64,000 nt of DNA. Source: Ignavibacteriales bacterium (GTDB taxonomy: Bacteria > Bacteroidota > Ignavibacteria > UBA10030). Shown piece after piece: positions 1 to 9,607 of the stretch. The notes below the pieces were generated by a model, which was not told the DNA's origin, searched no databases, and saw only the letters and a list, made by a program, of their open reading frames with translations. The translations under genes and the position numbers were made by a program. How positions within the stretch are numbered: position 1 is the stretch's first letter; the number at the start of each line of letters is the position of its first letter. The stretch lies in assembly GCA_026390575.1 (NCBI GenBank), contig JAPLFR010000007.1, positions 124,001-188,000 of the forward strand. The letters are read 5' to 3'.

Positions 1-14
1 GCGATCGGATTGGT

Positions 15-1268
15 TTATTTTCTAATCTGTCCTTTTCCATGAACGACGAACTTAGTACTTGTCAGTTCCACAAGTCCCATCGGTCCTCGTGCGTGAAGTT
101 TTTGAGTGCTGATGCCGATTTCAGCGCCAAGACCAAATTCATAACCATCAGTAAACCGCGTTGAGGCGTTTACATATACTGCGGCTGAATCTATTTCCCG
201 CAGAAATCTTTCGCCGTTTGTCTTCTTGCTGGTAACAATCGCATCGGAATGGTGGGAACCGAAATGATTGATATGACAAATGGCTTCATCTAAACTCTTC
301 ACTACTTTAATAGCGATAATGAGATCTAAATACTCTCTGTACCATTCAGCATCCCGAGCGAGTACCGTATTGTTGATAATCGATAACGTTTTTTTATCAC
401 CGCGAATTTCAACTCCGGCTTGCCTCAGCCTGTTCACAACGCGCGGTAAGAATTTTTCCGCTATTTTCTCATGCACGAGCAGCTTCTCCGCCGCATTACA
501 GACCGATGGTCTTTGTACTTTTGCGTTAAAAACAATCGCCTCTGCTTTTGCAAGGTCAGCAAAACTGTCAACATAGATATGGCAGTTGCCTTCTCCGTGT
601 GCGATGACAGGCACAACGGAATTCTCCTGAATAAAGCTGATCAGCTTTTGACTCCCGCGCGGAATGATCACATCAAGATATTCCTCCTGCTTCAACATAG
701 TCATCACTGCTTTTCTGTCTGTCGTATCGATAAACTCTACACACCCGGTGGGCAGGTGTACATCGTGCAATGCCTTTTTAATGATATCTACGAGTTTCTT
801 GTTCGTATGTATCGCTTCCGATCCACCCCGCAGCAGCACAGCGTTCCCGGATTTCAAACACAGGACAGAAGCATCGATTGTCACATTCGGCCTCGCTTCA
901 TAAATAATACCAATAGCGCCGAGTGGCACTCTCATCTTTTCAATAAGAAGACCGTTTGGCCGTTTTGTCTTCTCAAGAACTCTCCCAACAGGATCAGGAA
1001 GTTTGATAACATCCTTCACACCGTCCATCATGTGTTTGATACGCTGTTCAGTGAGAGTCAATCTGTCAAGTAATACTTTTGGCAATCCGGTTTGTTTCGC
1101 ATTCTTCAAATCTTTTTTGTTGGCATTAAGAATTACCGAGGCTTCACTAAGAAGACGATGGTTGATCGCGTTGAGCAAAGAATTTTTTTTCGCGGTCGTG
1201 CAGTTATAAAGAATTCCGCTTGCTTCTTTGACAGACCGCGCCTTCTTGATAATATTGACTTCTAACAC
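15..1268 (-). CDS. proA: Gamma-glutamyl phosphate reductase
   Basis: This enzyme catalyses the second step of proline synthesis, the NADPH-dependent reduction of gamma-glutamyl phosphate to glutamate-5-semialdehyde in the cytosol. The 417-residue length matches the family norm. The aldehyde-dehydrogenase-like fold is recognisable, with the segment RPSVCNAAEKL carrying the expected catalytic cysteine (about Cys257) and a GSEAIHTN nucleotide-site region near residue 149. The start is GTG and overlaps the end of proB by a few bases, so the two are almost certainly translated from one message. The assignment is secure from the overall sequence. Confidence 0.97.
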   Translation of the reverse strand: MLEVNIIKKARSVKEASGILYNCTTAKKNSLLNAINHRLLSEASVILNANKKDLKNAKQTGLPKVLLDRLTLTEQRIKHMMDGVKDVIKLPDPVGRVLEKTKRPNGLLIEKMRVPLGAIGIIYEARPNVTIDASVLCLKSGNAVLLRGGSEAIHTNKKLVDIIKKALHDVHLPTGCVEFIDTTDRKAVMTMLKQEEYLDVIIPRGSQKLISFIQENSVVPVIAHGEGNCHIYVDSFADLAKAEAIVFNAKVQRPSVCNAAEKLLVHEKIAEKFLPRVVNRLRQAGVEIRGDKKTLSIINNTVLARDAEWYREYLDLIIAIKVVKSLDEAICHINHFGSHHSDAIVTSKKTNGERFLREIDSAAVYVNASTRFTDGYEFGLGAEIGISTQKLHARGPMGLVELTSTKFVVHGKGQIRK

Positions 1269-2404
1269 GATGATTCTCCGATAAGCACTAAATTGTCACG
1301 ATGAATCACTTCGTCATGTGATTTGCGGTTGAGAATTTTCTCGATCTCGCCTGTCTTCTTTCCTTTAATTTTACCAAGATCAGTAGAAGAAAATCCAGTG
1401 ACACCTTTCGCAATCACTTTGCTATTTATATCTAATATAGAAATTGTCTCGTTCGCTTTGAATTCTCCATGCACTTCAACAATTCCGGACGGCAGCAGAC
1501 TCTTCTGCTTTTTCAATAGTGCAAGTTTGGCCCCGTCATCCACGCGCACATATCCTTTTGCTGAGGACACAAAACCAATCCACTTTTTTCGCATGTTCAA
1601 TTTGTTTTCTGCCGGCAAAAAGAGCGTGCCCTTAAAAATGCCGGAGAAGATTTCTTCTAATACGCCTGGATTCTTTCCGTTGGCAATGATCATCGCAATC
1701 CCTGCAGAGACACATCGCTTTGCTGCCTGAATTTTTGTAATCATTCCGCCGGTACTTAATTCGGTTTTGCTGCTCTTTGCAAGTTTTTCAATTTGCGGCG
1801 TAATTTTTTCTACGACAGGAATCAGTTCGGCTTCGCGGTTCTTCGTTGGGTCATCCGAGAAAAGTCCGTCAATGTCACTCAGAATGATAAGCAGGTCCGC
1901 CTCAATAAGATTTGCGACCATTGCAGAAAGATTATCGTTATCGCCGAGCTTAATTTCTTCTACAGCAACCGTATCATTTTCGTTGATAATCGGAACAACG
2001 CCTTGCTCAAACAGTATAGGAAAAGTGTTCTTTGCATTGAGATACCGTGCCCGATTCACAAAGTCATCTTTGGTGAGCAGGATTTGAGCAATTGTGCAAT
2101 CCTGTTTTCTGAAGGCATTTTCGTACGCCTCCATCAACAGCGGCTGACCAATAGCTGCCGTTGCTTGTTTTTCTGGAATCGTTTTGGGACGTTCTTTTAA
2201 CTTGAGTGCGGCTACGCCTGCACCGATTGCTCCAGAGCTGACGATTGCAATATGGTTTCCCATGGCATTCAAACGGGCAACGCTTTGAGCAATCCCGTTA
2301 ATCCGATCGAGATTGATCCCCTTCACTTTGTCAGCAAGCAGGTTTGTGCCAATCTTGATCACAACCGTGTTTTGTGTACGAAGTATGGATTTAAGGCGAT
2401 GCAT
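1262..2404 (-). CDS. proB: Glutamate 5-kinase with C-terminal PUA domain
   Basis: This is the first enzyme of proline synthesis. It phosphorylates glutamate to gamma-glutamyl phosphate and is usually feedback-inhibited by proline. The amino-acid-kinase domain (about residues 10-265) shows VIKIGTNLL, SSGAIGAG and the NENDTV/GDNDNLSA substrate motifs. The C-terminal third (about 285-375) is the PUA domain found in long ProB proteins. It is the first gene of the proB-proA operon. A good promoter lies so close upstream that the message would be leaderless or nearly so. Confidence 0.97.
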   Translation of the reverse strand: MHRLKSILRTQNTVVIKIGTNLLADKVKGINLDRINGIAQSVARLNAMGNHIAIVSSGAIGAGVAALKLKERPKTIPEKQATAAIGQPLLMEAYENAFRKQDCTIAQILLTKDDFVNRARYLNAKNTFPILFEQGVVPIINENDTVAVEEIKLGDNDNLSAMVANLIEADLLIILSDIDGLFSDDPTKNREAELIPVVEKITPQIEKLAKSSKTELSTGGMITKIQAAKRCVSAGIAMIIANGKNPGVLEEIFSGIFKGTLFLPAENKLNMRKKWIGFVSSAKGYVRVDDGAKLALLKKQKSLLPSGIVEVHGEFKANETISILDINSKVIAKGVTGFSSTDLGKIKGKKTGEIEKILNRKSHDEVIHRDNLVLIGESSC

Positions 2405-2412
2405 AATGCTTT

Positions 2413-2440
2413 ATTATACTAAATAGTAAGAAGAATTCAA
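2413..2440 (-). promoter_or_regulatory. Predicted proB promoter
   Basis: Read on the minus strand this is TTGAAT, a 16-bp spacer, then a perfect TATAAT. Only eight bases separate the -10 box from the proB ATG, so a start about seven bases downstream of the -10 would give a leaderless or 1-2 nt leader mRNA. This is a motif match only. Confidence 0.5.
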
Positions 2441-2666
2441 AAAGGGAAACTGCCTGTAGACCAAGGAAGAGGTATGATTACAGAAACGAAAATTTTATCA
2501 GGTTGAATTTGATACGCGACTCATTTGATTGAAGCACATCAATTCAAGAACAATAGAACACACAATCACAATGATGTATCTTTAAACATTTGGATAGTAT
2601 GATGCAGCTACAGAGTTAACCAAAGCATCCGTACGGCAGCTTCCACAATTGAACAACAACGTTGAT

Positions 2667-2825
2667 TTATTTACGCAGCAAGATGAATATTCCAGCGAGT
2701 ACGGCGAGTATTGCTATGATCACCCTCAGACCATCGAAATACACAGCCGGGACAAGTGCTACCACACCCGAGACTATGAGCCAGATACCCAGTAGTAACA
2801 TCCCTATATTCTTCGAGAAGTTCAT
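2667..2825 (-). CDS. Small two-helix membrane protein (52 aa)
   Basis: This short frame starts with ATG behind a clear ribosome site (AAAGGAAT) and encodes two hydrophobic helices (about residues 8-27 and 31-49) ending in LLRK. Similar 50-residue membrane proteins with a glycine-rich helix pair are common hypothetical proteins in Bacteroidota and Proteobacteria. No function can be given. It lies just downstream of the PAP2 cluster on the same strand, about 110 bases after the last phosphatase gene, so it may belong to that transcription unit. Confidence 0.6.
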   Translation of the reverse strand: MNFSKNIGMLLLGIWLIVSGVVALVPAVYFDGLRVIIAILAVLAGIFILLRK

Positions 2826-2937
2826 GGAAATATTCCTTTCATTGTGTATAAGTTGTGGATTCGATGGAAGTATAAGTAATGTTGACTCTTACTTTCTGTT
2901 TAGTGTTTTTAGCTTAACCATTACTCTATAAGAAACC

Positions 2938-3714
2938 TTAGTTTACAACAATACTAATATTGATGAGAGGGGTGATTGAAGTACTTTGAAACTCTTTATC
3001 CTTTTTCTCATGAGTATCGACAACCCATGTGGCCACAAAATAGCCGAGCGCGCCGCCGAAAACATTATCAGACATCCAGTGCTGGTCCTGGTATACTCGA
3101 GAAATTGGTGTGAGTACCGCCGGTAAGTATGCGAGAATTTTCAACCAAGTTGGTCCGGCATTTCTGGAAAGGATGGTTGAGATGACAAATGCAGTGGCTG
3201 AATGTCCTCCGGAAAACGAATGGTAATCGTCGCGAAATGAGAATGGGTGATAACTGGATGTACCTTCGTTCATAAACGGTCTTGCTCTACCGAACGCAGT
3301 TTTTATTATCAAGGTAATTGCACCCGTATACAATGAAGCCTGTCCGATTTCATAAGCGATCTTCCTTGTCGACATATTATTCGTTATCAAAGAATGTACA
3401 GCAAAACCGGCAAAGAACACCACCGGGGAATAGAGTTCCCCATATATTCTGCCCGCCTCAATCGGTACGCTATAAAAATAACTTCTGTCTTTAAGAACTG
3501 CATCGCGGATGGGTTGATCAACTTGCATTGTTAAAAATGTTGTTCCACCTATCATCCCGAGTCTGAGCCAATCGTTGCCGTCCCAATTCGACGGTTGTTT
3601 GATAAAATCACCAGTCTCGTGTCCGAACTGAGGGAAATCGTATTTGTTTTGTGCGAAGAGAGAAGACTCGCAGATGATCAAAACGATGAGTGATAAGAAA
3701 ATTTTATGGCTCAT
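2938..3714 (-). CDS. PAP2-family membrane phosphatase, paralog A1
   Basis: This is a predicted exported or membrane phosphatase of the type-2 phosphatidic acid phosphatase (PAP2/VanZ-like) family, which removes phosphate from lipid or isoprenyl phosphates. The three signature motifs are present: K138 with GRARP (RP at 145-146), SGGH (168-171), and R206-x5-H212-x3-D216. The start was placed at MSHKIF because it gives a typical signal peptide ending at LFAQ; a longer in-frame start 25 codons upstream adds a non-signal-like leader. It is closely similar along its whole length to the next gene upstream, so the pair arose by tandem duplication. The substrate is unknown. Confidence 0.88.
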   Translation of the reverse strand: MSHKIFLSLIVLIICESSLFAQNKYDFPQFGHETGDFIKQPSNWDGNDWLRLGMIGGTTFLTMQVDQPIRDAVLKDRSYFYSVPIEAGRIYGELYSPVVFFAGFAVHSLITNNMSTRKIAYEIGQASLYTGAITLIIKTAFGRARPFMNEGTSSYHPFSFRDDYHSFSGGHSATAFVISTILSRNAGPTWLKILAYLPAVLTPISRVYQDQHWMSDNVFGGALGYFVATWVVDTHEKKDKEFQSTSITPLINISIVVN

Positions 3715-3794
3715 AGTGCACTCGTATGCTCTGCGAAAGAGGAAAGTATGTTTTGAATCTTTATGCAATGAAGACCATAGAGTGATCAACCCGC

Positions 3795-4622
3795 CTAATT
3801 GAGAGTAATACTGACGGTGAGTGGAAAGATCGAAGACACGTGCACTCTCGAATCATTCTGTTCATGGATATCGACGACCCAGGTTGCGATAAAGTAGCCA
3901 ATTGCGCCGCCGAGAATATTATCTGATGTCCAATGCATATCTTGATATACTCGAGAGATGGGAGTGATTATAGCCGGTAAGTACACGAGTACTTTCAACC
4001 ATGTTGGATGAACATTTCTGGAAAGCACAGTTGAGATGACAAATGCAGTGGCTGTATGTCCTCCAGGAAGTGAATGATAATCATCGCCCATAATTGTGAA
4101 AGGGTGATATGTCGCTCTCCCGAGATCGTCATGAGGTCTTGCTCTGCCAATGATAGATTTCAATGTCAGAACAACTGCACCCGTATAGAGTGAAGCCTGT
4201 CCGATTTCATAAGCGATTTTCCTTGTCGACATATCGTCCGCTATCAAAGAATGCGCAGCAAAGCCAATAAAGAACACAAATGGAGAATACAGTTCTCCAT
4301 ACATTCTGGCTCCCTCAATTGGTACGCTGTAGAAATATCGTTTGTTGTCTCTCATAACCGCATCGCGGATTGGCTGATCAACTTGCATTGTGAGAAATGT
4401 CGCGCCGCCCATCACACCAAGTCTGAGCCAATCGCCGCCGTCCCATTTCGTTGGTTGTTTAATAAAACTCCAAGTCTCGTGTCCGAATTGGGACAAATTG
4501 TATTTGTTCCCCAGTACGGTATCCCGTGAAGCGATATCTTGTGCGAAGAGATCTGCGGCTCTGTAGGGAGAGAATCCGCAAATGACAATAAGGAAAAGTG
4601 ATATAAGAATCCTATGCCGCAT
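3795..4622 (-). CDS. PAP2-family membrane phosphatase, paralog A2
   Basis: This is the second copy of the A-type PAP2 phosphatase, 275 residues. A signal peptide (residues 1-28, ending LFAQ) is followed by the PAP2 core with K155-x6-RP(162-163), PGGH (186-189) and R224-x5-H230-x3-D234. A GGATAT ribosome site precedes the ATG. It shares long identical stretches with A1, for example FLTMQVDQPIRDAV and KIAYEIGQASLYTGA. The insert between the RP and GGH motifs differs between the two, which may alter substrate choice. The family dephosphorylates phosphatidic acid, undecaprenyl diphosphate, lipid A phosphates or similar; the choice here cannot be read from sequence. Confidence 0.88.
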   Translation of the reverse strand: MRHRILISLFLIVICGFSPYRAADLFAQDIASRDTVLGNKYNLSQFGHETWSFIKQPTKWDGGDWLRLGVMGGATFLTMQVDQPIRDAVMRDNKRYFYSVPIEGARMYGELYSPFVFFIGFAAHSLIADDMSTRKIAYEIGQASLYTGAVVLTLKSIIGRARPHDDLGRATYHPFTIMGDDYHSLPGGHTATAFVISTVLSRNVHPTWLKVLVYLPAIITPISRVYQDMHWTSDNILGGAIGYFIATWVVDIHEQNDSRVHVSSIFPLTVSITLN

Positions 4623-4711
4623 GAGGATATCCTTTCTTTTTTTTCGTTGTGTGCTTCATGATTGTTCTTTATGAGAAACATAAAGAAATTCATTTTCAAA
4701 AGTAAACATGT

Positions 4712-5593
4712 CTATTTTAAAAAATCCGGCTGCCATTTTATGGCTATCCCTGTTGCTATGGATGAAGAATACAATCCTAATGAGATGTTTTTGTCCCTGA
4801 AACGATGAAGTTCGGGAATAAGGATGCCGCACAATGCCCCTACTCCTATGCCAACTATTATATCGGAAGGAAAATGCCTGAGCGCTTTCACTCTATAATA
4901 TCCCTCAAGGAGAGGAAGAATTGTCGCTGCACCGTATAAAAGATATTTATTGTCTCCCATTCCAGGATTGTAATCAATGTAGACTTTTGCCATAAAGAAA
5001 GTGGATGCCGCGACAACGGCAGTATGGCCGCTGTAGAATGAATTCCGGTTATCGCCTGATTTTCTCTCCCCATAAGTAAGTTGATCATAGTAAGCAAGAG
5101 GTCGAACTCTATTTTGAAAATTAACCCCGAGAGGAGTCCATTCATAAATATTAGGTGTGATAGACATTGTTTCCACATACATGAGTAGCACGTCAAGCCA
5201 ATCCTGCCTGATCTGTTTATCAAACATAAGGAAAACCGGAAGAACAACGGTAGACGCAAGGAGAAAATTTGAATAGTTAGTGAAGGCGTCCCTACTATAT
5301 GGATCTTGCTTTAAAGCCCAGCTATCGATACTGTTTATAGCACCTTTGTTCAATGCCTGTAGTTCTAATAGAGACATCTCTGGTTTCTGAAATACCCATG
5401 CTCCTCCCAGGTAATTTGCCGACAATCCAACACCGATGACAGCCCCTGTTACCCAATAATTTACATGGTACGGATGAAATGTAGTCTCCTTTTCCGGAGA
5501 CTGCGAATACATCGGTTTCACATTGCAGATAACAGCCAACGAAAAGATTATGACCTTAATAAGAATAAACCGATTCTTTAACTTTTTTATCAT
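4712..5593 (-). CDS. PAP2-like membrane phosphatase, paralog B1
   Basis: A 293-residue PAP2-superfamily protein, only distantly like the A pair. The start was set at MIKKLKNR behind the ribosome site AGGAAT; upstream in-frame codons look like leader. The N terminus is a hydrophobic signal or anchor ending near MYSQ, with further membrane segments. Motifs are weaker than in the A pair: NRVRP for motif 1, YSGHT for motif 2, and R-x5-H-x3-D in RVKALRHFPSD for motif 3, so the catalytic histidines and aspartate are kept. It has a close paralog, B2, about 1.5 kb upstream. It probably acts on a membrane-lipid phosphate at the periplasmic face. Confidence 0.82.
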   Translation of the reverse strand: MIKKLKNRFILIKVIIFSLAVICNVKPMYSQSPEKETTFHPYHVNYWVTGAVIGVGLSANYLGGAWVFQKPEMSLLELQALNKGAINSIDSWALKQDPYSRDAFTNYSNFLLASTVVLPVFLMFDKQIRQDWLDVLLMYVETMSITPNIYEWTPLGVNFQNRVRPLAYYDQLTYGERKSGDNRNSFYSGHTAVVAASTFFMAKVYIDYNPGMGDNKYLLYGAATILPLLEGYYRVKALRHFPSDIIVGIGVGALCGILIPELHRFRDKNISLGLYSSSIATGIAIKWQPDFLK

Positions 5594-5715
5594 GAAAGAA
5601 ATTCCTATCAAAAGATCAGCCAACCGATGAAGACAACAAGACCAAATGTGAATAATGCGGGAATCCATTCGAACATTTAATAGCATGAAAAAATAGTTCA
5701 TTTTTGGAGATACGA

Positions 5716-6324
5716 TTATATTTTCTTAAGTCTCAAATCAGAAATCATTGCAATTGCCGAGATGAAATAAAAAATCACAAACCAAACGAGATATTCTTGG
5801 ACAAAGAAATATCCAAGGAAAGCAATCGTCGAGACTGCTGAAGCGGCTAGAACAGTCGGAATACCTGTGAACCCCTTTTGTTTATATGACGTGAAATACG
5901 CCAATCGTATTGATGCTGCGCCGTCATTTAAGAATCCGGCGATGAGCATAGCAGTACCGGTTATCCCTACAAACCAACCAAAAACTACCGAGGCAGCCAC
6001 TGCCATAAAATCCGTAAAACTATCCAGGTAAACACCCAGCACTCCTCCGCCAATCGCTCTTGCTAACTTTCCATCAAAATAATCTAAGAGGAATTGCAAT
6101 AGGATAAGAACGTATGCAATTCCTAAAAATCCTTTGAAAGAAAAATAGACTGAAAAAGAAACACACAGAAGACCAAGAAGAGTAAGCATATCCGGCCAAC
6201 GCAATGCACGAAGCTGTTTAAAAATCACGGTTCTTTTGTGATTGATCCCCCTATCCGCAGGTTGTTCAAAAACATGTATGTTCTTGCTTACCTGCGGATT
6301 CAATCTATTTTCCACCATTCCCAT
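5716..6324 (-). CDS. CDP-alcohol phosphatidyltransferase-like membrane protein
   Basis: This 202-residue membrane protein carries the CDP-alcohol phosphatidyltransferase signature D-x2-DG-x2-AR-x7-G-x3-D-x3-D (from DYFDGKLAR to LDSFTD). The family swaps CMP on a CDP-lipid for an alcohol such as inositol phosphate, glycerol phosphate or serine, or joins CDP-alcohols to diacylglycerol. Five to six membrane helices are visible after a roughly 45-residue polar N terminus, and all metal-binding aspartates are kept. It sits between two PAP2 phosphatase genes. A phosphatase could remove the phosphate left by a phosphatidylalcohol-phosphate synthase, as happens in PGP synthesis. The alcohol is not predictable. 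Confidence 0.85.
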   Translation of the reverse strand: MGMVENRLNPQVSKNIHVFEQPADRGINHKRTVIFKQLRALRWPDMLTLLGLLCVSFSVYFSFKGFLGIAYVLILLQFLLDYFDGKLARAIGGGVLGVYLDSFTDFMAVAASVVFGWFVGITGTAMLIAGFLNDGAASIRLAYFTSYKQKGFTGIPTVLAASAVSTIAFLGYFFVQEYLVWFVIFYFISAIAMISDLRLKKI

Positions 6325-6360
6325 GCCAGTACTTGTTTGTCTTGTCTGTTATTTTTGTCA

Positions 6361-6867
6361 TTATTTGTTGCCGCGACCATTCCCTTTATCTTTATTATTA
6401 CCTTTACCTTTGCCATTACCATTATCATGCTTTTGTTGCTTTACCCAGTTATTGTGCTCGGGGTGGTTTGGATTTACATAATATTTTGGATCACGGGCAT
6501 CGCGGATTGGCTGCTGATCATGCTGACCTTTATACGAGGCATATTTTCCCTGATACGATGCGTGATTGCGCCACGGTGTTCGCTCATTGATCACTACTTT
6601 GTGAGAATTATACAAATCAAAGCCACGATACCGGGAAGGCAAAGATGACCTGCTAACCCAGCGTCCTCTTTCCTGATAGTAATACATATGCTGAGGAACA
6701 TTGTAGTAAACTTCAATGTCCGGCAGGTAATAATTTTCAGCATGATCGTAACCAGCCGGACCCCAAACTGGTTGACTTCCTATATTGAAGCCGAGATTAA
6801 TACGTAACTGTGCATCTACAGTGCTCGACAATAACACTGCTGCAATTAATACAAGTACGTAGCGCAT
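6361..6867 (-). CDS. Secreted basic protein with Gly/Asn/Lys-rich tail
   Basis: The start was placed at MRYVLV because of the strong ribosome site GAAGGAGAAG eight bases ahead and the clean signal peptide (cleavage near VDA). The mature part begins INLGFNIGSQPVWGP, contains many tyrosines and histidines, and ends in a low-complexity run of Gly, Asn and Lys of about 25 residues. Similar short exported proteins with a 'W.GP.GYD.AEYYYLPD' core are common unannotated proteins in Bacteroidota. I recognise no function. It lies 36 bases upstream of the phosphatidyltransferase gene and so is likely co-transcribed with it. Confidence 0.72.
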   Translation of the reverse strand: MRYVLVLIAAVLLSSTVDAQLRINLGFNIGSQPVWGPAGYDHAENYYLPDIEVYYNVPQHMYYYQERGRWVSRSSLPSRYRGFDLYNSHKVVINERTPWRNHASYQGKYASYKGQHDQQPIRDARDPKYYVNPNHPEHNNWVKQQKHDNGNGKGKGNNKDKGNGRGNK

Positions 6868-7071
6868 AATGCTTCTCCTTCTATTAAATGTGATTGAAAT
6901 GAACCAGAACCCGATTTGTTGGGAATCCGTTCGTTTGTGAACTATGATTTCTTTATGATGATTGCAGGTTTTTCCTTCAATAAAATTATTCATTATACTA
7001 GTACAGACCCAACAGCACGATTACTACTATATTCAAAACACAACAAAATTTATTTTCAAAAGTACAAATGC

Positions 7072-7956
7072 CTATTTTCCAAAATCAGGCTGCCATTTCA
7101 AACTTATTCCAGTTCCTTCATAAGAAGAATATAATCCCACTGAAACGTTCTCAAATTTGATACGATGAATTTCTGGGATTACTATGCCGCATAATGCTCC
7201 TACTCCAAGCCCCACTAATATATCGGATGGAAAATGATCAAGTGCTTTCATTCTTAGATATCCCTCGATAAGAGGCGGTATTGCCGCCGCGCCATAGAGA
7301 AGATATTTCTTCCATCCTAATTCCGGATAGTAATCACAAACTATCTTTGCGGTAAAGAAAGATGCCGCTGCGGCAGATGCAACATGGCCGCTGTAAAATG
7401 AACTCCGGTTCCAGCTTGTCATTCTCGTGCCACTGGTACCGAGCTCATCGTAGTACACAGCAGGACGATATTTATTTTGAAAAAGCGGCCCGAAAGGACT
7501 ATAAAGATATATGTTGTTGACAATTATTTGGGTCTCCGCATACATCATCGCTATGTCCAACCAATCCTGCCTGATGTTGTGATCGAACAGTGTGAGCGCC
7601 GGAAGCATGATTATACCAGCAAGCACATTATCAGAAAAATTTGCATAGTAACTCATTTTCGATGGATCGAGTCTCAAAGCCCAACGGTCAATTGCGGTAA
7701 AATTATTTCTGTCTAATGCATCTATTTCTGCATTTGTCAAGGGCGATTTATTCGCTACCAAGGGTGCCCCAATCATTATTAACGGAACTCCCACGATGAA
7801 GATACCACCTGTTACCCAGTAATTAACATGGTACGGATGAAATGTAGTATCCCTTACCGGAGACTGCGAATACAGTGGCTTTACCATACCGATAACAGCC
7901 AACGAAAAGATGATGACCTTTATAAGAATAAACCGGCTCTTTGACATTTTTATCAT
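7072..7956 (-). CDS. PAP2-like membrane phosphatase, paralog B2
   Basis: A 294-residue paralog of the PAP2-like protein at 4712-5593, with the same N-terminal anchor (RFILIKVIIFSLAVI) and the same motifs: NKYRP, YSGHVA, and R-x5-H-x3-D in RMKALDHFPSD. The start is at MIKMSK behind AGGAAG. It keeps the shared middle segment KYLLYGAA. Together with B1 it flanks the CDP-alcohol transferase and the secreted basic protein, suggesting that a larger block, or one member of it, was duplicated. The expected role is hydrolysis of a lipid phosphate at the membrane. Confidence 0.82.
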   Translation of the reverse strand: MIKMSKSRFILIKVIIFSLAVIGMVKPLYSQSPVRDTTFHPYHVNYWVTGGIFIVGVPLIMIGAPLVANKSPLTNAEIDALDRNNFTAIDRWALRLDPSKMSYYANFSDNVLAGIIMLPALTLFDHNIRQDWLDIAMMYAETQIIVNNIYLYSPFGPLFQNKYRPAVYYDELGTSGTRMTSWNRSSFYSGHVASAAAASFFTAKIVCDYYPELGWKKYLLYGAAAIPPLIEGYLRMKALDHFPSDILVGLGVGALCGIVIPEIHRIKFENVSVGLYSSYEGTGISLKWQPDFGK

Positions 7957-8011
7957 AATGATACTTCCTATCGAAAGAGCAGCCAATCAATGATGACAAC
8001 AAAAAGGGAGT

Positions 8012-9607
8012 TCATTTTTTCTCTTGTTTAAAATTTTCGAAGTAGTATGTTAATTGGATTCTCTGTTCGGTTCTTACATCGTGAAAATTGCCATAATCAC
8101 GTGTGTATCGATCACTATAGTACACCAAATGTTCAACTCCAATGCTGAGCTTGTCGAAAAGTCTTACTCCAATGCTGGGTTTGAGAATTCCGATATAATG
8201 ATCCCCTGCATATCCTACATATGTGCGAATCCAGTAATAAGAACCTAACAATTTAAAGCTTACCCACGACCCAAGCTGAAGAGTACATTCAAGCTTTGAT
8301 TCAGCCCCTCCTCCAAAGTTATAATCCCTCGCCTGAGAGGTGTCAGAAATTGGAAAGTGTGTACTGTTTCCAGCGAGCGGCACTATGGCGACATGGAAGT
8401 TCGTGTAAAGATTGGAATTCGGGCTTACCTTCAACTTCGTTATTATTCCGGGACCGAATGCTATGGTGGCTAATTCGAAGGTCAGATTATCGTAGTAGTC
8501 AAAATGTTGAAATCCACCGAGGAGCATATCCAACCAACCATAAGAATGGGAATTACTGCCAAAGAGGAATCCATATCCGATGACATTATCCAATATTTTT
8601 CTTCCCGGTCCTTTAGTAATATCCACTCTCACTTTGAAATAATCAAAAGGTTTCCGTGACCTTACTTCAAACGGATTCCCATAATCAAGCATAATATCAA
8701 GGAGCCAGTTTGTTGGTCCCGTCAAAAAGTTTGATCCTTCATTGACCTGGCGCCTCCCGAACGTTAACGTAACATTCAGCGGTTCTGTCTGATAGACCTC
8801 TTCCGAAGTCACTCTGAACATTTTCCCCTGTGTGAACCTGCTGAAAGCTCTCGTGGGAGAAAGAACGGCAACAGAAAATTCCCGGAAAAATCTATCAAAT
8901 CCCGTTGTTCGATCATCGAGTATGTCTGAACCTATTCTATACATCACTTCGCCAATGAATACACCGTCGATCGTCGTGTTGACAATATCGTTATATGCCG
9001 GCAGGGTGTTTTCCCCAAAGTACTCCCACTCCAAGCTGCCGAGCGCTGCAAATGGTATTGATTCCCAGTAATTGTACCCGCTTGAGCGCGCAGCATTGAA
9101 AAAAGTGCTTCCGGAGTACGGATGAACAATAAAGTTCATGCCAAATCTGTCTTGATCCCATTCCCAGCCGGTCTTTATGTTATGGTTCCAGGAATTGAAT
9201 CCTACACGCGAAAAATCATAGTTGAAGAAATACCTATCAACGAGAAATGTAACAACATTAGCTCCGGTAACCTTCAGAGCAACCGACCACAAGGGATATT
9301 GTTTGTTAAATTCTACTTTGTCATTCCGTAAATCACCATACTTATTTTTTACAGTGTCAATGTAAACACTGTCTTTGTATGCAGTGGTTTTGTTTACAGT
9401 GTCTTTGTCGGTGTTTTCCAACGAATGTTTCTCGAGATTCAATCCCAGGTAGGAATAAAATCTGGAATCTACTCTGTAGAGTTGATCTTGTTTTCTGATC
9501 TTAAGATTTGATTTGGATTGTGCATCAAGCTTTTCACGATACTGTGCTTGAAGTAATCCTGAACAACATAACGAGACAATAAAAATGCATAGTATAATGT
9601 TTTTCAT
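8012..9607 (-). CDS. DUF3943 outer-membrane protein, copy 1
   Basis: A 531-residue exported protein with a signal peptide (MKNIILC ... LLQAQ). The central part is a DUF3943 domain: GFNSWNHN, DQDRFGMNFIVHPYSGS and NYWESIPFAALGSLEWEYFGE are hallmarks. The C-terminal 250 residues alternate polar and aromatic residues as outer-membrane beta strands do and end in an aromatic strand (QLTYYFENF). DUF3943 has no established function; members are predicted outer-membrane proteins. It sits directly upstream of the PAP2-B2 gene (55-base gap), so it may be part of the same lipid or envelope operon. The alternative start 23 codons upstream is less signal-like. Confidence 0.8.
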   Translation of the reverse strand: MKNIILCIFIVSLCCSGLLQAQYREKLDAQSKSNLKIRKQDQLYRVDSRFYSYLGLNLEKHSLENTDKDTVNKTTAYKDSVYIDTVKNKYGDLRNDKVEFNKQYPLWSVALKVTGANVVTFLVDRYFFNYDFSRVGFNSWNHNIKTGWEWDQDRFGMNFIVHPYSGSTFFNAARSSGYNYWESIPFAALGSLEWEYFGENTLPAYNDIVNTTIDGVFIGEVMYRIGSDILDDRTTGFDRFFREFSVAVLSPTRAFSRFTQGKMFRVTSEEVYQTEPLNVTLTFGRRQVNEGSNFLTGPTNWLLDIMLDYGNPFEVRSRKPFDYFKVRVDITKGPGRKILDNVIGYGFLFGSNSHSYGWLDMLLGGFQHFDYYDNLTFELATIAFGPGIITKLKVSPNSNLYTNFHVAIVPLAGNSTHFPISDTSQARDYNFGGGAESKLECTLQLGSWVSFKLLGSYYWIRTYVGYAGDHYIGILKPSIGVRLFDKLSIGVEHLVYYSDRYTRDYGNFHDVRTEQRIQLTYYFENFKQEKK

